Origin: Arenibacter palladensis | GTDB taxonomy: Bacteria > Bacteroidota > Bacteroidia > Flavobacteriales > Flavobacteriaceae | Direction of reading: 5' to 3' | Assembly (NCBI RefSeq): GCF_900129275.1 | Contig: NZ_FQUX01000006.1 | Location: forward strand, 1 to 64,000 | Length of the DNA stretch: 64,000 nt | Shown here: one piece after another, positions 38,417-46,822 of the stretch | Position numbering within the stretch: the stretch's first letter is position 1 | Layout of the letters: the number at the start of each line of letters is the position of its first letter | Notes under the pieces: model-generated | Seen by the model: the letters and a program-made list of their open reading frames with translations, nothing else | Told to the model about the DNA's origin: nothing | Databases searched by the model: none | Made by a program: the position numbers and the translations under genes

Positions 38417-39307
38417 CTACTTCTTACTTCTAGGATGAGCCGAGAAATGTACCTTCTTTAATTCCGCAATACTATTATGGGTATAAACCTGTGTTGACGC
38501 CAAACTGGAATGCCCTAATAATTCCTTTACGGAATTTAAATCCGCACCCTTATTTAGCAAATGTGTAGCAAAGGTATGTCGTAAAATATGCGGACTCTTT
38601 TTCACCTTGGCCGACACTAAACTAAAATACTTATTTATAATTCTATAAACAAGCGTTTCATACATTTTATTGCCTTTGCCAGAAAGAAAAACATAGGCTC
38701 CATCCTCTATTGCTTTCAACCTGCTACGTTCCAGATTATATTCCAAGAACAATTCCTTGGTAGCTTCCAAAAGAGGAATGATCCGTTCCTTATTTCGCTT
38801 CCCCAATACTTTTATTGTCCCGGCCTGATAATCCACATCCTTAACCCTAAGACCTATCAGTTCTGCGCGCCTAATTCCGGTGGTATAAAGCAATTCGATT
38901 ATCAACTTGTCACGCTTACCTTCAAAATTATCCTCGAAGGGAATTTGGGAAATAACATTTTCCATCTCAATTTCGGAAAAGGGAATCTCGATTTTCTTTG
39001 AAGTTTTAAGCGCTTTATGTTTTGCCAAGGGATTGATGGTCAAAATTCCAACTCTCAAGAGAAACTTATAATATGCCTTTAAGGATGCAATTTTACGATT
39101 TACTGACCTGTTGGATACACCTGATTCTACCAAGATAACTATCCAACTCCTAATAAGGTTGTAGGATACTTGGTTAATCTCCTCTAGTTGAAACTGCTGC
39201 CTACAATAATTTTTAAATTCCACTAAATCATTCCGGTAAGCTGTTATGGTATGCGGAGAATAGTTCTTCTCCAGTGATAAATAGGAAATAAATGATTCTA
39301 TGGACAT
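38417..39307 (-). CDS. Tyrosine recombinase, XerC/XerD type
   Basis: Of 296 residues. SAM-like N-terminal core-binding domain (about 1-90) and a catalytic domain with all six expected residues: R146 (TGIRRAEL), K170, H240 and R243 (HILRH), H266 (LGHSS) and Y275 (TQVYTH). Length and position in a housekeeping block point to the chromosome-dimer resolution recombinase, not to a phage or island integrase. It lies ahead of hpf and behind rpsU, separated from rpsU by a terminator. The TAACTTTG on minus at 39319-39312 is only 4 nt from the ATG, so the mRNA may be leaderless. XerC versus XerD cannot be settled here. Confidence 0.93.
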   Translation of the reverse strand: MSIESFISYLSLEKNYSPHTITAYRNDLVEFKNYCRQQFQLEEINQVSYNLIRSWIVILVESGVSNRSVNRKIASLKAYYKFLLRVGILTINPLAKHKALKTSKKIEIPFSEIEMENVISQIPFEDNFEGKRDKLIIELLYTTGIRRAELIGLRVKDVDYQAGTIKVLGKRNKERIIPLLEATKELFLEYNLERSRLKAIEDGAYVFLSGKGNKMYETLVYRIINKYFSLVSAKVKKSPHILRHTFATHLLNKGADLNSVKELLGHSSLASTQVYTHNSIAELKKVHFSAHPRSKK

Positions 39308-39349
39308 ATACCAAAGTTACAAAAGATAAACCCTGCTAAGTGTAGGATA

Positions 39350-39382
39350 CAAAAAAAAAGTCCCACATTAAGTGGAACTTTT
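39350..39382 (-). terminator. Terminator of rpsU
   Basis: On minus AGTTCCAC, 5-nt loop, GTGGGACT (8 bp with one G.U) followed by nine T. It begins 29 bp behind the rpsU stop and separates rpsU from xerC. Confidence 0.85.
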
Positions 39383-39407
39383 TAGACTATTATAAATTCA
39401 AGTAGAT

Positions 39408-39602
39408 CTAGATTTCTTCTTTATCCCTTAGACCTTGAATATATTGAGCTTTCTGAATCTTCGCTCTGTTCTCTACAGATGGCTTAGTAAACTGCTGACG
39501 TTTTCTCAACTGTCGCATTGTACCTGTCTTGTCGAACTTACGCTTGAAACGCTTTAAAGCTCTATCGATGTTTTCTCCTTCTTTTATTGGTATTATTAAC
39601 AT
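39408..39602 (-). CDS. rpsU: Ribosomal protein bS21
   Basis: Of 64 residues starting at the ATG at 39602 (MLIIPIKEGENIDRALKRFKRKFDK). The frame is open further upstream, but a perfect Shine-Dalgarno site 8 nt ahead of this ATG and the normal bS21 length fix the start. In Flavobacterium johnsoniae bS21 helps bury the 3' end of 16S rRNA, which explains why most mRNAs there ignore Shine-Dalgarno sites; rpsU itself is the exception and is thought to be translated preferentially by ribosomes lacking bS21. The arrangement here fits that model. The gene has its own promoter and terminator. Confidence 0.97.
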   Translation of the reverse strand: MLIIPIKEGENIDRALKRFKRKFDKTGTMRQLRKRQQFTKPSVENRAKIQKAQYIQGLRDKEEI

Positions 39603-39610
39603 GGGCAATA

Positions 39611-39617
39611 ACCTCCT
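39611..39617 (-). promoter_or_regulatory. Strong Shine-Dalgarno site of rpsU
   Basis: AGGAGGT on minus, 8 nt before the ATG at 39602. It is the strongest site I found in the window, where most genes have none. It fixes the rpsU start and suggests autocontrol by bS21. Confidence 0.9.
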
Positions 39618-39637
39618 CTCTTTTGTGATTAAGGCTG

Positions 39638-39667
39638 CAAATATATACCTTAAAAATGAATTACAAA
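39638..39667 (-). promoter_or_regulatory. Promoter of rpsU
   Basis: On minus TTTG (39667-39664), 18-nt spacer, TATATTTG (39645-39638). Both elements match the Bacteroidota consensus. The expected start leaves a leader of about 30 nt containing the Shine-Dalgarno site. Confidence 0.8.
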
Positions 39668-39670
39668 TAA

Positions 39671-40810
39671 TTATTTTAAAATTTTTCTGGCAATGACCAC
39701 TTTTTGTATCTCGGTAGTGCCTTCCCCAATAGTACACAACTTGGAATCCCTATAGAATTTCTCTACTGGGAAATCCTTGGTAAATCCGTATCCACCGTGT
39801 ATCTGCACTGCCTCATTAGCTACTTTTACACATACTTCAGAAGCATACATTTTGGCCATAGCTCCCAATTTGGTAACATTTCGCCCTTCATTTTTCAAGA
39901 AAGCCGCTTTGTGCAAAAGCAATTCCGAAGCTTCAATTTCAGTAGCCATGTCCGCAAGTTTAAAGGAAATACCTTGAAATTGGCTAATCGGCTTTCCAAA
40001 CTGCACCCGCTCCTTGGAATATTTCAGGGCTGCTTCGTAAGCGCCTTTGGATATTCCCAAGGACAAGGCTCCAATGGATATTCTTCCACCGTCCAAAATC
40101 TTCATGGATTGCACAAATCCTTCGCCTATACCCCCCAATCTATTGGAATCTGGGATCTTGCAATTATCAAATACCAATTCAGCGGTTTCACTAGCCCTCA
40201 TTCCAAGCTTGTTTTCTTTCTTTCCACTGCTAAAGCCGGGTGTTCCCTTTTCCACTACAAAGGCGGTCATGCCATGGCTATCCCCTTTCTCCCCAGTTCT
40301 TACCACAACCACCGCAATATCTCCACTCTTACCGTGGGTAATAAAATTCTTGGCTCCGTTCAAAATCCAGGAGTCGCCTTCCTTGACCGCAGTAGTACTC
40401 ATACCGGCGGCATCGGAACCGGTATTATGCTCCGTAAGTCCCCAGGCCCCAATCCATTCGGCAGTAGCCAATTTTGGAATCCATTTTTTCTTTTGAGCCT
40501 CATTGCCAAAACTAAGAATATGATTGGTACACAAGGAATTATGCGCTGCTACCGATAATCCTATGGAAGGATCCACTTTGGAAATTTCCTCAATGATAGC
40601 AACATATTCATGATAACCCAAGCCGGAACCACCCAGTTCTACAGGTACTAAAACCCCCATAAAACCCATTTCCCCAGCTTTCTTAAAAACCTCAACAGGA
40701 AATGTTTGGGCCTCATCCCACTCCATTACATAAGGCCTAATATATTGTTCAGCAAACTCCCTGGCAGAGGCAGCCACCATTTGTTGAGTTTCAGAGTAAT
40801 CAAAACTCAT
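39671..40810 (-). CDS. Acyl-CoA dehydrogenase
   Basis: Of 379 residues from the ATG at 40810 (MSFDYSETQQMVAASAREFAE), which aligns with the usual family start; an ATG at 40834 and a TTG at 40843 are also in frame. FAD-dependent alpha,beta-dehydrogenation of acyl-CoA in fatty-acid or branched-chain amino-acid breakdown. Motifs: WGLTEHNTGSDAAGM for FAD/substrate binding, RVQFGKPISQFQ, IHGGYGFTKDFPVEKFYRD and GEGTTEIQ, where the first Glu of EGT is the catalytic base in the short-chain/butyryl type. The chain-length preference cannot be read from sequence. It follows the helix-hairpin-helix gene closely and may share its transcript. Confidence 0.95.
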   Translation of the reverse strand: MSFDYSETQQMVAASAREFAEQYIRPYVMEWDEAQTFPVEVFKKAGEMGFMGVLVPVELGGSGLGYHEYVAIIEEISKVDPSIGLSVAAHNSLCTNHILSFGNEAQKKKWIPKLATAEWIGAWGLTEHNTGSDAAGMSTTAVKEGDSWILNGAKNFITHGKSGDIAVVVVRTGEKGDSHGMTAFVVEKGTPGFSSGKKENKLGMRASETAELVFDNCKIPDSNRLGGIGEGFVQSMKILDGGRISIGALSLGISKGAYEAALKYSKERVQFGKPISQFQGISFKLADMATEIEASELLLHKAAFLKNEGRNVTKLGAMAKMYASEVCVKVANEAVQIHGGYGFTKDFPVEKFYRDSKLCTIGEGTTEIQKVVIARKILK

Positions 40811-40848
40811 TGTAGAAGGGGTATCGATAACCATTATTAGCAATTTTT

Positions 40849-41760
40849 TTATAATTGCAAATATAACTTAATTATATCTAATCTTTCCGAAGGGAAATCT
40901 TCGATTTCTATTAATTCATCAAATGTAGTAATGCCCCCGTTCGCTTCCCTAAAAGCCACAATACGCGCTGCCACTTCATATTTTATGTAAACAAGTTTTG
41001 AGATATCCCTTGGTGTAGCTTGGTTAATATTGATTTTTGATATAGCCGGACTATGCAATATCCTGTAGTCCTTAAGAACTTTTGCAACCACCTCGGGCTC
41101 TAGGCCATAAACATGTCCTAATTGCTCCTCAACCAAAAAACCTCCCAAGTGGTCCCTAAATTTCACAATGCGCTGGGACAACTTTTCCCCAATTCCATTC
41201 ACGGACCTTAATTCTTCTGCGGTAGCACTATTAAGGTCCTTGACCTTTCCAAGTTTAATGGCATTGATAACCGGCACGGATTCCGATTTCATTGAAGAGC
41301 TGGCCCCAGCACCAACCAACGACTCCCTACTTCCTTTTTGAGTCCATTCGGGAAACTTAAAATAGGGCTGCAAACTTTCCAATAGGGAATCGGATATCAA
41401 TGTTACCTTCTGAAATTCCTCCCCGGAATTCACAAACTGGTTTTTAGCCCTAAATGCATGTAAACGGTCTATTTCCTCTGTAGACAGACCCAAAACGTAA
41501 CCTTTGTAATCTGTTATAAAATTGGGATTAAATGGATACAAAGTGATGGAATCCTTCTTTTGGTTGCGACTTCTAAGTTCATCGATTTTCGCTTGGTATT
41601 CCCCATCCTCCAAAAAGGAATTGGTCTTTTCCGTCACAGGGTATGATTTAACGACGAAATATACTATCTGGAAAATAACTATAAGAAGCAACAAAAAGAA
41701 AATCCCACTTCGCTCCTGTTTATTGAACTTAAAGTGGGATTTAAACGATTTTCTGTTCAC
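40849..41760 (-). CDS. ComEA-like helix-hairpin-helix protein
   Basis: Of 303 residues and starts with GTG at 41760; no ATG is available nearby and a stop lies just upstream in frame. The N-terminus carries the flavobacterial motif FKFNKQERSGIFFLLLL running into one membrane helix (about 18-36). The rest is outside the membrane with helix-hairpin-helix units (LNSATAEELRSVNGIGEKLSQRIVKFRDHLGGF about 170-200; ININQATPRDISKLVYIKYEVAARIVAFREANGG near the end). This resembles the DNA-binding part of ComEA, but these membrane-tethered versions in Bacteroidota have no proven role in DNA uptake. A 49-nt stretch of its 5' coding part recurs downstream of the symporter gene as a terminator. Confidence 0.88.
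   Translation of the reverse strand: MNRKSFKSHFKFNKQERSGIFFLLLLIVIFQIVYFVVKSYPVTEKTNSFLEDGEYQAKIDELRSRNQKKDSITLYPFNPNFITDYKGYVLGLSTEEIDRLHAFRAKNQFVNSGEEFQKVTLISDSLLESLQPYFKFPEWTQKGSRESLVGAGASSSMKSESVPVINAIKLGKVKDLNSATAEELRSVNGIGEKLSQRIVKFRDHLGGFLVEEQLGHVYGLEPEVVAKVLKDYRILHSPAISKININQATPRDISKLVYIKYEVAARIVAFREANGGITTFDELIEIEDFPSERLDIIKLYLQL
41693..41741 (-). repeat. Coding copy of a 49-nt repeat
   Basis: Codons for about residues 7-22 of the helix-hairpin-helix protein. About 42 of 49 positions match 41946-41994. It contains the inverted pair AATCCCACTT/AAGTGGGATT. Confidence 0.85.
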
Positions 41761-41945
41761 GAGTCAAACTTAATATCTTAAAAGCACTTTTAATTTTCAC
41801 AGAATATGATCCAAAGACCATTACTACTTACTGCTACCAAGGCATCGCTATAAAAGCGGCTAAATTCAAAATATCAACCTCTCCCAATACCGGGCTAGTT
41901 ATAAACTAAATATAGTAAAATATGACCGTATTACTTTACTGTATT

Positions 41946-41994
41946 AAAAAGAAAATCCCACCTCACTCCTGTTTACGGAATTTAAGATGGGATT
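41946..41994 (-). terminator. Terminator of the symporter gene, copied from coding sequence
   Basis: On minus AATCCCATCT and AGGTGGGATT pair over 10 bp with one G.U across a 21-nt loop and are followed by TTCTTTTT. It starts 26 bp behind the symporter stop codon. The whole element, loop included, matches the 5' coding region of the neighbouring helix-hairpin-helix gene at 41693-41741. Several differences fall in the stem, but pairing is kept. Confidence 0.8.
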
Positions 41995-42019
41995 AATACT
42001 TATTATTCTAAGCCTTTAA

Positions 42020-44086
42020 TTATGCCTTTCCCTTTTTTTTGTAAAGCATATTTGCCTTGAGTTTTACCAAATAGTCATCAAGATCTCTTTTCACCTCACC
42101 GGACATTAGATATAGTCCGATGATGTTTGGAAAGGACATGGCCAAAATCATCATGTCCGAAAAATCCAATACCGCTCCTAAACTTACAGATGCACCTACC
42201 ACCACAAAAACTAGAAACAACATCTTATATACAAACTCTACTTTTTTACTTTTTCCAAAAAGATAGGTCCAAGCCCTCATTCCATAATAGGACCAGGAAA
42301 TCATGGTTGAAAAAGCAAATAAAAATACCGCTAAGGCCAGTACATATGGAAACCATGAAAGTACACTTCCAAAGGCATCCGATGTTAATTGGGCACCTGC
42401 CATTCCCTCTACTTCATGCATTCCAGTAAATATTAAAACCAAGGCGGTTAAAGTACAAACCACGACCGTATCTATAAACGGCTCCATGAGCGCCACAAAA
42501 CCTTCTGAGGGCGGATGGTTTGTCTTCGCCGTACTATGCGCAATTGCAGCTGAACCAACCCCGGCCTCGTTGGAGAACGCGGCCCTCTGAAAACCAACGA
42601 TCAAAACGCCTATAACACCCCCTTTGAGTGCACTTGGGCTAAAAGCCCCATCCACTATGGCCGCAAATGCAGGGCCAATATTTTCTATATTGATGATGAT
42701 TACCGTTAAGGCGGCCAAAATATAAATAGAAGCCATAATTGGAACTACCCTTCCGGTTACATTGGCAATACTATTAATTCCACCAATTATGACCACCCCT
42801 ACAAGAATTGCCGTAATTACCCCAAACCAAAACCCATTGCCCTGTAATGCCGGGAATTGTCCCGAAAGTTGTTCAAAAGATTGATTGGCCTGAAACATAT
42901 TTCCACCTCCAAAGGAAGCCCCCACAGCCAATACGGCAAACAGACCGGCAAGCGCCTTACCTAAACCTTTTAGATTCCTTTTCTCCAGACCATAGCGCAA
43001 ATAGTTCATTGGACCTCCAAAAACACGGCCATCAGGAAGTATATTACGGTATTTAACCCCTAATGTACACTCCACAAATTTGGAAGACATTCCCAATAGA
43101 CCGCAGACAATCATCCAAAAAGTTGCACCTGCACCACCTAGGGAAACGGCCACCCCTACCCCAGCAATATTACCAAGTCCCACCGTACCGGAAACTGCAG
43201 TCGCCAAGGCTTGAAAATGTGTCACTTGTCCTGGGGCATCCGGATCGTCATATTTACCTTTGGCCAAATCAATTGAATGTCTAAATCCCCTAAAATTGAT
43301 AAAGCCCATTCTCAACGTAAAGAAAATAGCTCCTATTACCAACCAAATTACGATAAACGGAATAGCCTTTTGTTGTGGATCACCATTAGGATGGGTTATA
43401 ATGACAGGCTCATCATACTTCACCTCTGCCAAAAAATGAGCTCCTTGCTCAATTACGTGTTCCGTATTCTCTGAATTGTATATCACCTCTCCTTCCTTGG
43501 CCAAATATTTTAATTGACCGCTGACGGGTGTAGTTATTGTTTCGGTAGTACCATTACTTTTAGAGATAATTGCAATATCGTCCCCTTTTTTTACTTTTTG
43601 ACCTTCGGGCTTCAACCATTCCTTTAGAATAAACTTATCCTTAGTTTCGGGTGACCAACCTGGAATCCCAATACGTTTCACATCCGCATATACAACGGGA
43701 TCATAAATACCAATGGCAGCAAAAGGATCCCAAAAAAGTACGGACCCCAATGCACTAACGGCAGGTGTCATAACTCCATTAAAAAATTCAGTAATTGCCT
43801 CGGTAGGTACTTTGTAGACCTTGGTAACCTGTAACCCCTTGGCATCGGTAATTGTTACGGTATAAGGAAGGCCTTCTATAAGATTTGTGGCTTGATTGGC
43901 TGATAGCGGAGTGTTTTGATTACTCCATTTATACTGATAAGGTGGGGTACCACCGTCAACCTCTAATTTTACTACGCCATCATTGATGTTGTTCGAAGGA
44001 TTGTATATGGACTCCTTTACAATAAGTTCTTGGGAAAATAATACAAACGAAAACAGTAAAAAAATGGAAGATATATATTTCTTCAT
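42020..44086 (-). CDS. Sodium:alanine symporter (AgcS) fused to SprB-like and lipoyl-like domains
   Basis: Of 688 residues, far longer than the usual 450-540. Signal peptide (about 1-19), an SprB-like repeat (about 20-95; [18 protein letters not shown]), a helix typical of the AgcS N-terminus ([20 protein letters not shown], about 99-118), a biotinyl/lipoyl-like domain (about 145-215; [35 protein letters not shown]), then the transporter core (about 240-665) with [34 protein letters not shown] and [20 protein letters not shown]. The lipoyl-like domain lacks the Lys of the DKA motif (SNG instead), so it is not expected to be modified. The core predicts Na+-coupled uptake of Ala/Gly. A role of the extra domains in substrate capture is a guess. 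Confidence 0.92.
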   Translation of the reverse strand: MKKYISSIFLLFSFVLFSQELIVKESIYNPSNNINDGVVKLEVDGGTPPYQYKWSNQNTPLSANQATNLIEGLPYTVTITDAKGLQVTKVYKVPTEAITEFFNGVMTPAVSALGSVLFWDPFAAIGIYDPVVYADVKRIGIPGWSPETKDKFILKEWLKPEGQKVKKGDDIAIISKSNGTTETITTPVSGQLKYLAKEGEVIYNSENTEHVIEQGAHFLAEVKYDEPVIITHPNGDPQQKAIPFIVIWLVIGAIFFTLRMGFINFRGFRHSIDLAKGKYDDPDAPGQVTHFQALATAVSGTVGLGNIAGVGVAVSLGGAGATFWMIVCGLLGMSSKFVECTLGVKYRNILPDGRVFGGPMNYLRYGLEKRNLKGLGKALAGLFAVLAVGASFGGGNMFQANQSFEQLSGQFPALQGNGFWFGVITAILVGVVIIGGINSIANVTGRVVPIMASIYILAALTVIIINIENIGPAFAAIVDGAFSPSALKGGVIGVLIVGFQRAAFSNEAGVGSAAIAHSTAKTNHPPSEGFVALMEPFIDTVVVCTLTALVLIFTGMHEVEGMAGAQLTSDAFGSVLSWFPYVLALAVFLFAFSTMISWSYYGMRAWTYLFGKSKKVEFVYKMLFLVFVVVGASVSLGAVLDFSDMMILAMSFPNIIGLYLMSGEVKRDLDDYLVKLKANMLYKKKGKA

Positions 44087-44182
44087 AAGTAGCTTGAAAA
44101 GTTAATTTTGTTGGTTTAGCTTCAAATATCCCGGCAATATCCTAAAAATAATGCTTGGAATCAAATATAATTGTTTCTAAGC

Positions 44183-45190
44183 TCAATCTATATGGAACAT
44201 TTCATTTAATTTTTTTATTTGTTCCGGTCTCCCCAATACTATAACCTTACCCTGCGGTTGCAATTTTAAATCGGCCTCTGGGTTAATAATATAATTGCCA
44301 TTGGGCTCAATATATCCAATTATAGTACAGCCTGTCTTTCTTCTCAAATCTAGATCGCGCAACGAATGGTTGTCTATCTTGGTCATAAAACTTTCTATGG
44401 TGACCTCTTCCAAATTGGTAGTATTTTCCCCATCCGTTGAAAGCTTGTCCATAAAGGTTATAAGATCCGGTATTACCACTAAGGACGCCATATGATCCCC
44501 TCCTATCTTATCTGGCATAATAACCTTGTCCGCCCCCGCTAACCTTAACTTCTTTTGGGAAGTGATTTGGGAAGCCCTACTGATGATAAATAGGTTTTTG
44601 TTCAATTGCCTTGCGGAGAGTACTACAAATAGGTTGGCAGCATCATCTGGCATGGCGGTAATCAGGTATTGGGCCCTGTCTATTCCAGCTTCTATCAAAG
44701 TATCATCTTCATTGGCGTCCCCTTCAACAAAAAGGATCTCATCTTCAAATTTCTCTATGACTTCCTTATTTTTTTCAATAACCACAAATGACCGGTTATA
44801 AGCCTTTAATCTTTCCGCAGCCTGATTTCCATTTCTGCCAAAACCGCAAATAATTACATGATTGCTCAAACTATTGATTTTGTTTTTCACCTTTTTTTTC
44901 TTTAGAAGTTGAAGCGCATTTCGACTTAGGATATATTCGGTTATTACCGAAATTGCGAACGCAAATATAAATACACTTGTAACAATTAATAGGACTGTAA
45001 ATATTTTTGCTTCGGCATCCAACGGACGTACCTCGGAAAAACCAACGGTGGTAACCGTAATAATGGTCATATAAAAGGCGTCTATCCAGGTATAGTCCGA
45101 TAGGAACCTATATCCGAGTACTCCGAACAACAAGACCATGACCAATAAAGCCAACGCCAAATACATTCGGGAGCGAAAAAGTCTTATCAT
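44183..45190 (-). CDS. Two-helix potassium channel with RCK (TrkA-N/TrkA-C) domains
   Basis: Of 335 residues: first membrane helix (about 9-28), pore helix and selectivity filter TVTTVGFSE (about 46-54), second helix (about 64-86), then a cytoplasmic RCK/TrkA-N domain with the Rossmann motif VIICGFGRNGNQAAERL and a TrkA-C domain near 250-335. The layout is that of MthK-like ligand-gated K+ channels. The filter reads TVGFSE, where TVGFGD/GE is usual; TVGF itself is kept. It lies 2 bp after the PspC gene in an operon with DUF2851. Confidence 0.93.
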   Translation of the reverse strand: MIRLFRSRMYLALALLVMVLLFGVLGYRFLSDYTWIDAFYMTIITVTTVGFSEVRPLDAEAKIFTVLLIVTSVFIFAFAISVITEYILSRNALQLLKKKKVKNKINSLSNHVIICGFGRNGNQAAERLKAYNRSFVVIEKNKEVIEKFEDEILFVEGDANEDDTLIEAGIDRAQYLITAMPDDAANLFVVLSARQLNKNLFIISRASQITSQKKLRLAGADKVIMPDKIGGDHMASLVVIPDLITFMDKLSTDGENTTNLEEVTIESFMTKIDNHSLRDLDLRRKTGCTIIGYIEPNGNYIINPEADLKLQPQGKVIVLGRPEQIKKLNEMFHID

Positions 45191-45192
45191 AC

Positions 45193-45420
45193 TTAAAGAT
45201 CAAAAACAGAGGTTCTTTTGGTGTAAAGCAAATCCTTTATCCTTAGCCAAAAAGCCATAAACAAATAAAGGGCAAACCCAAAGCCCAAGGTAACGAAGGT
45301 AAGATATATAAAGGATGTACGAACTACTCTGGTACGTATGCCCAAACGCTCCGCTATTCGCCTACAAACCTCAAATCCTCTTTTCTGAAAATAATATAGT
45401 ACCGTATAGAAAATGTTCAT
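45193..45420 (-). CDS. Small PspC-domain membrane protein
   Basis: Of 75 residues. PspC-like: a cytoplasmic helical start (GFEVCRRIAERLGIRTRVVRTSFIYLTFV) and a membrane segment (about 36-62). PspC-type proteins are linked to envelope stress. In Bacteroidota this short stand-alone form occurs between DUF2851 and K+-channel genes, as here. Its 9-bp and 2-bp spacings to the neighbours show cotranscription. The exact function is unknown. Confidence 0.85.
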   Translation of the reverse strand: MNIFYTVLYYFQKRGFEVCRRIAERLGIRTRVVRTSFIYLTFVTLGFGFALYLFMAFWLRIKDLLYTKRTSVFDL

Positions 45421-45429
45421 GCCTTAAAA

Positions 45430-46713
45430 TTAGGGTTTTCTATTCAATAATTGATGGCCCACAGCACATTGTAAACATTTATTTTTTGTACAGTATTCGT
45501 TGTACAGCTGTATTACGGCCTGACTTTCCTTGGCTGAGGGAAATTGTAATTTAAGCGACTTAAACTTAGAAATAACTGTATTGCTTTCTGATGTTATGCC
45601 CGAAATAATATCAATGATCTCGTCCGGCACATCTCTTCCCATATGCTTTGCATAACTCAATTTTATAGGAAGAATGGTATTGACAATCAAGAGATCCACA
45701 AATTTCTTGGTAAGTTTCTTGACATTTCCCTTGGTGACTTTTCCGAAAGTATAATGATTGTCCCAATATTCGCTGGCAGAAACTTTAAAAACCAAATAAA
45801 TTTCCTCAACACTTTTGGCATTGATAACCAAACTAAACAAGTTTTGGTGCAGCACATACAAATTGGCCAACTGGGAAAGTCTGATTGTAGGGAAATTGGA
45901 CGGGCGCAGTTTAAAAAACTCGGGTTTTTGATGCGGTGCGTCCAAAAAATGGAACTTGGCTTTTAGAAAAGCAAATTCCTTTTTTAAACTATCATAATAT
46001 TTATCCCCTACAATATCATCATCCAAGAATCGGGCAAAGCCGTAGAACAAACTTTCCATTTGAAGTATATTGTCCTGTATTTTGCGCACTACCTGGAAAG
46101 GAAGCTGATTGGCTATTTCAAAAAAGGGCTCACCATTAATTTTGAGTCCAAAATTTTTAAAAAGCAATACAAAAAATACGCGCTCCCAATCGTTATTGGA
46201 GGACTTTAAAAGCTGCGCCACCAATTCCGTTTTCCTTTCCAAACGTTCAAAATAGAGAACTTCCAACCAATTCTGTAAAACAAAGTCAGAAGTATCACCA
46301 ATCCCATTTTCGCAATTAATAAATAGTTGCTCTTTGTGAAAAAATAATTTTTGATACTCTTTAAGGAGACCGGATGAGATATAATCCTTAAGTACCAATG
46401 TGGGAATAACTGTATTATCACTCCTGAATACGTCACAATCGTCCTCCCAAACTACATGAAGTATTACGTTTTGATAATTGGGGTCTGTTTCATGATTGTG
46501 GGCATACCAATCAGAAGATTTAATATGCATCTCCACCGTGCCTGCCCACAACTGTTCATCTATTTGAATCTTGGCATTAAAAAAATCTGGCCCGGACAAA
46601 AGATTATGGGATCCCACGTCCAATATTTGAATGGCTTCATTATTGGAGCCTTTTAAATTCCCCAATTGAAGTTTTTTATACTTCCAAATAAAGTGCAAAA
46701 GATCTTCCCGCAT
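45430..46713 (-). CDS. DUF2851 family protein
   Basis: Of 427 residues from the ATG at 46713 (MREDLLHFIWKYKKLQ), which matches the family start; an upstream ATG at 46737 adds eight residues without similarity. DUF2851 marks: ILDVGSHNLLSGPDFFNAKIQI, WAGTVEMHIKSSDWYAHNHETDPNYQNVILHVVWE, and a C-terminal Cys pair (CTKNKCLQCAVG). Soluble, no signal peptide. Function is not known; the His/Asp-rich N-terminal motif looks enzyme-like (a nuclease-like fold has been suggested to me only by pattern). First gene of an operon with PspC and the K+ channel. Confidence 0.9.
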   Translation of the reverse strand: MREDLLHFIWKYKKLQLGNLKGSNNEAIQILDVGSHNLLSGPDFFNAKIQIDEQLWAGTVEMHIKSSDWYAHNHETDPNYQNVILHVVWEDDCDVFRSDNTVIPTLVLKDYISSGLLKEYQKLFFHKEQLFINCENGIGDTSDFVLQNWLEVLYFERLERKTELVAQLLKSSNNDWERVFFVLLFKNFGLKINGEPFFEIANQLPFQVVRKIQDNILQMESLFYGFARFLDDDIVGDKYYDSLKKEFAFLKAKFHFLDAPHQKPEFFKLRPSNFPTIRLSQLANLYVLHQNLFSLVINAKSVEEIYLVFKVSASEYWDNHYTFGKVTKGNVKKLTKKFVDLLIVNTILPIKLSYAKHMGRDVPDEIIDIISGITSESNTVISKFKSLKLQFPSAKESQAVIQLYNEYCTKNKCLQCAVGHQLLNRKP

Positions 46714-46755
46714 AATCCAATGTAAAGAAAAAACCAATACTCCACAAGGTTACAT

Positions 46756-46774
46756 ATAAAGTATGATACTTTAT
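46756..46774. promoter_or_regulatory. 19-bp perfect palindrome ahead of the DUF2851 operon
   Basis: ATAAAGTATGATACTTTAT, 9-1-9, in the short gap upstream of the DUF2851 start (43 bp away). No T-run follows, so it looks like a protein-binding site and not a terminator. The binding factor is unknown. Confidence 0.55.
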
Positions 46775-46789
46775 GCCAAGAAGTCCGTT

Positions 46790-46809
46790 AGACCTTAATT
46801 ATAAGGTCT
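46790..46809. repeat. Hairpin behind the rhodanese gene
   Basis: AGACCTTA, loop ATTA, TAAGGTCT: a perfect 8-bp stem 13 bp behind the rhodanese stop. It lacks a T-run on either strand, so at most a weak terminator or an mRNA end protector. Confidence 0.5.
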
Positions 46810-46822
46810 GCCCTCAAATATG

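Noticed and set aside
38417-39307. Tyrosine recombinase as evidence for a genomic island or prophage
   Set aside because: Sequence, length and housekeeping neighbours (hpf, rpsU) fit XerC/XerD; no phage genes, att pair around it or composition shift.
39603-39737. N-terminal extension of rpsU to 39737
   Set aside because: It would overlap the acyl-CoA dehydrogenase gene and cross the rpsU promoter. The Shine-Dalgarno site and family length fix the start at 39602.
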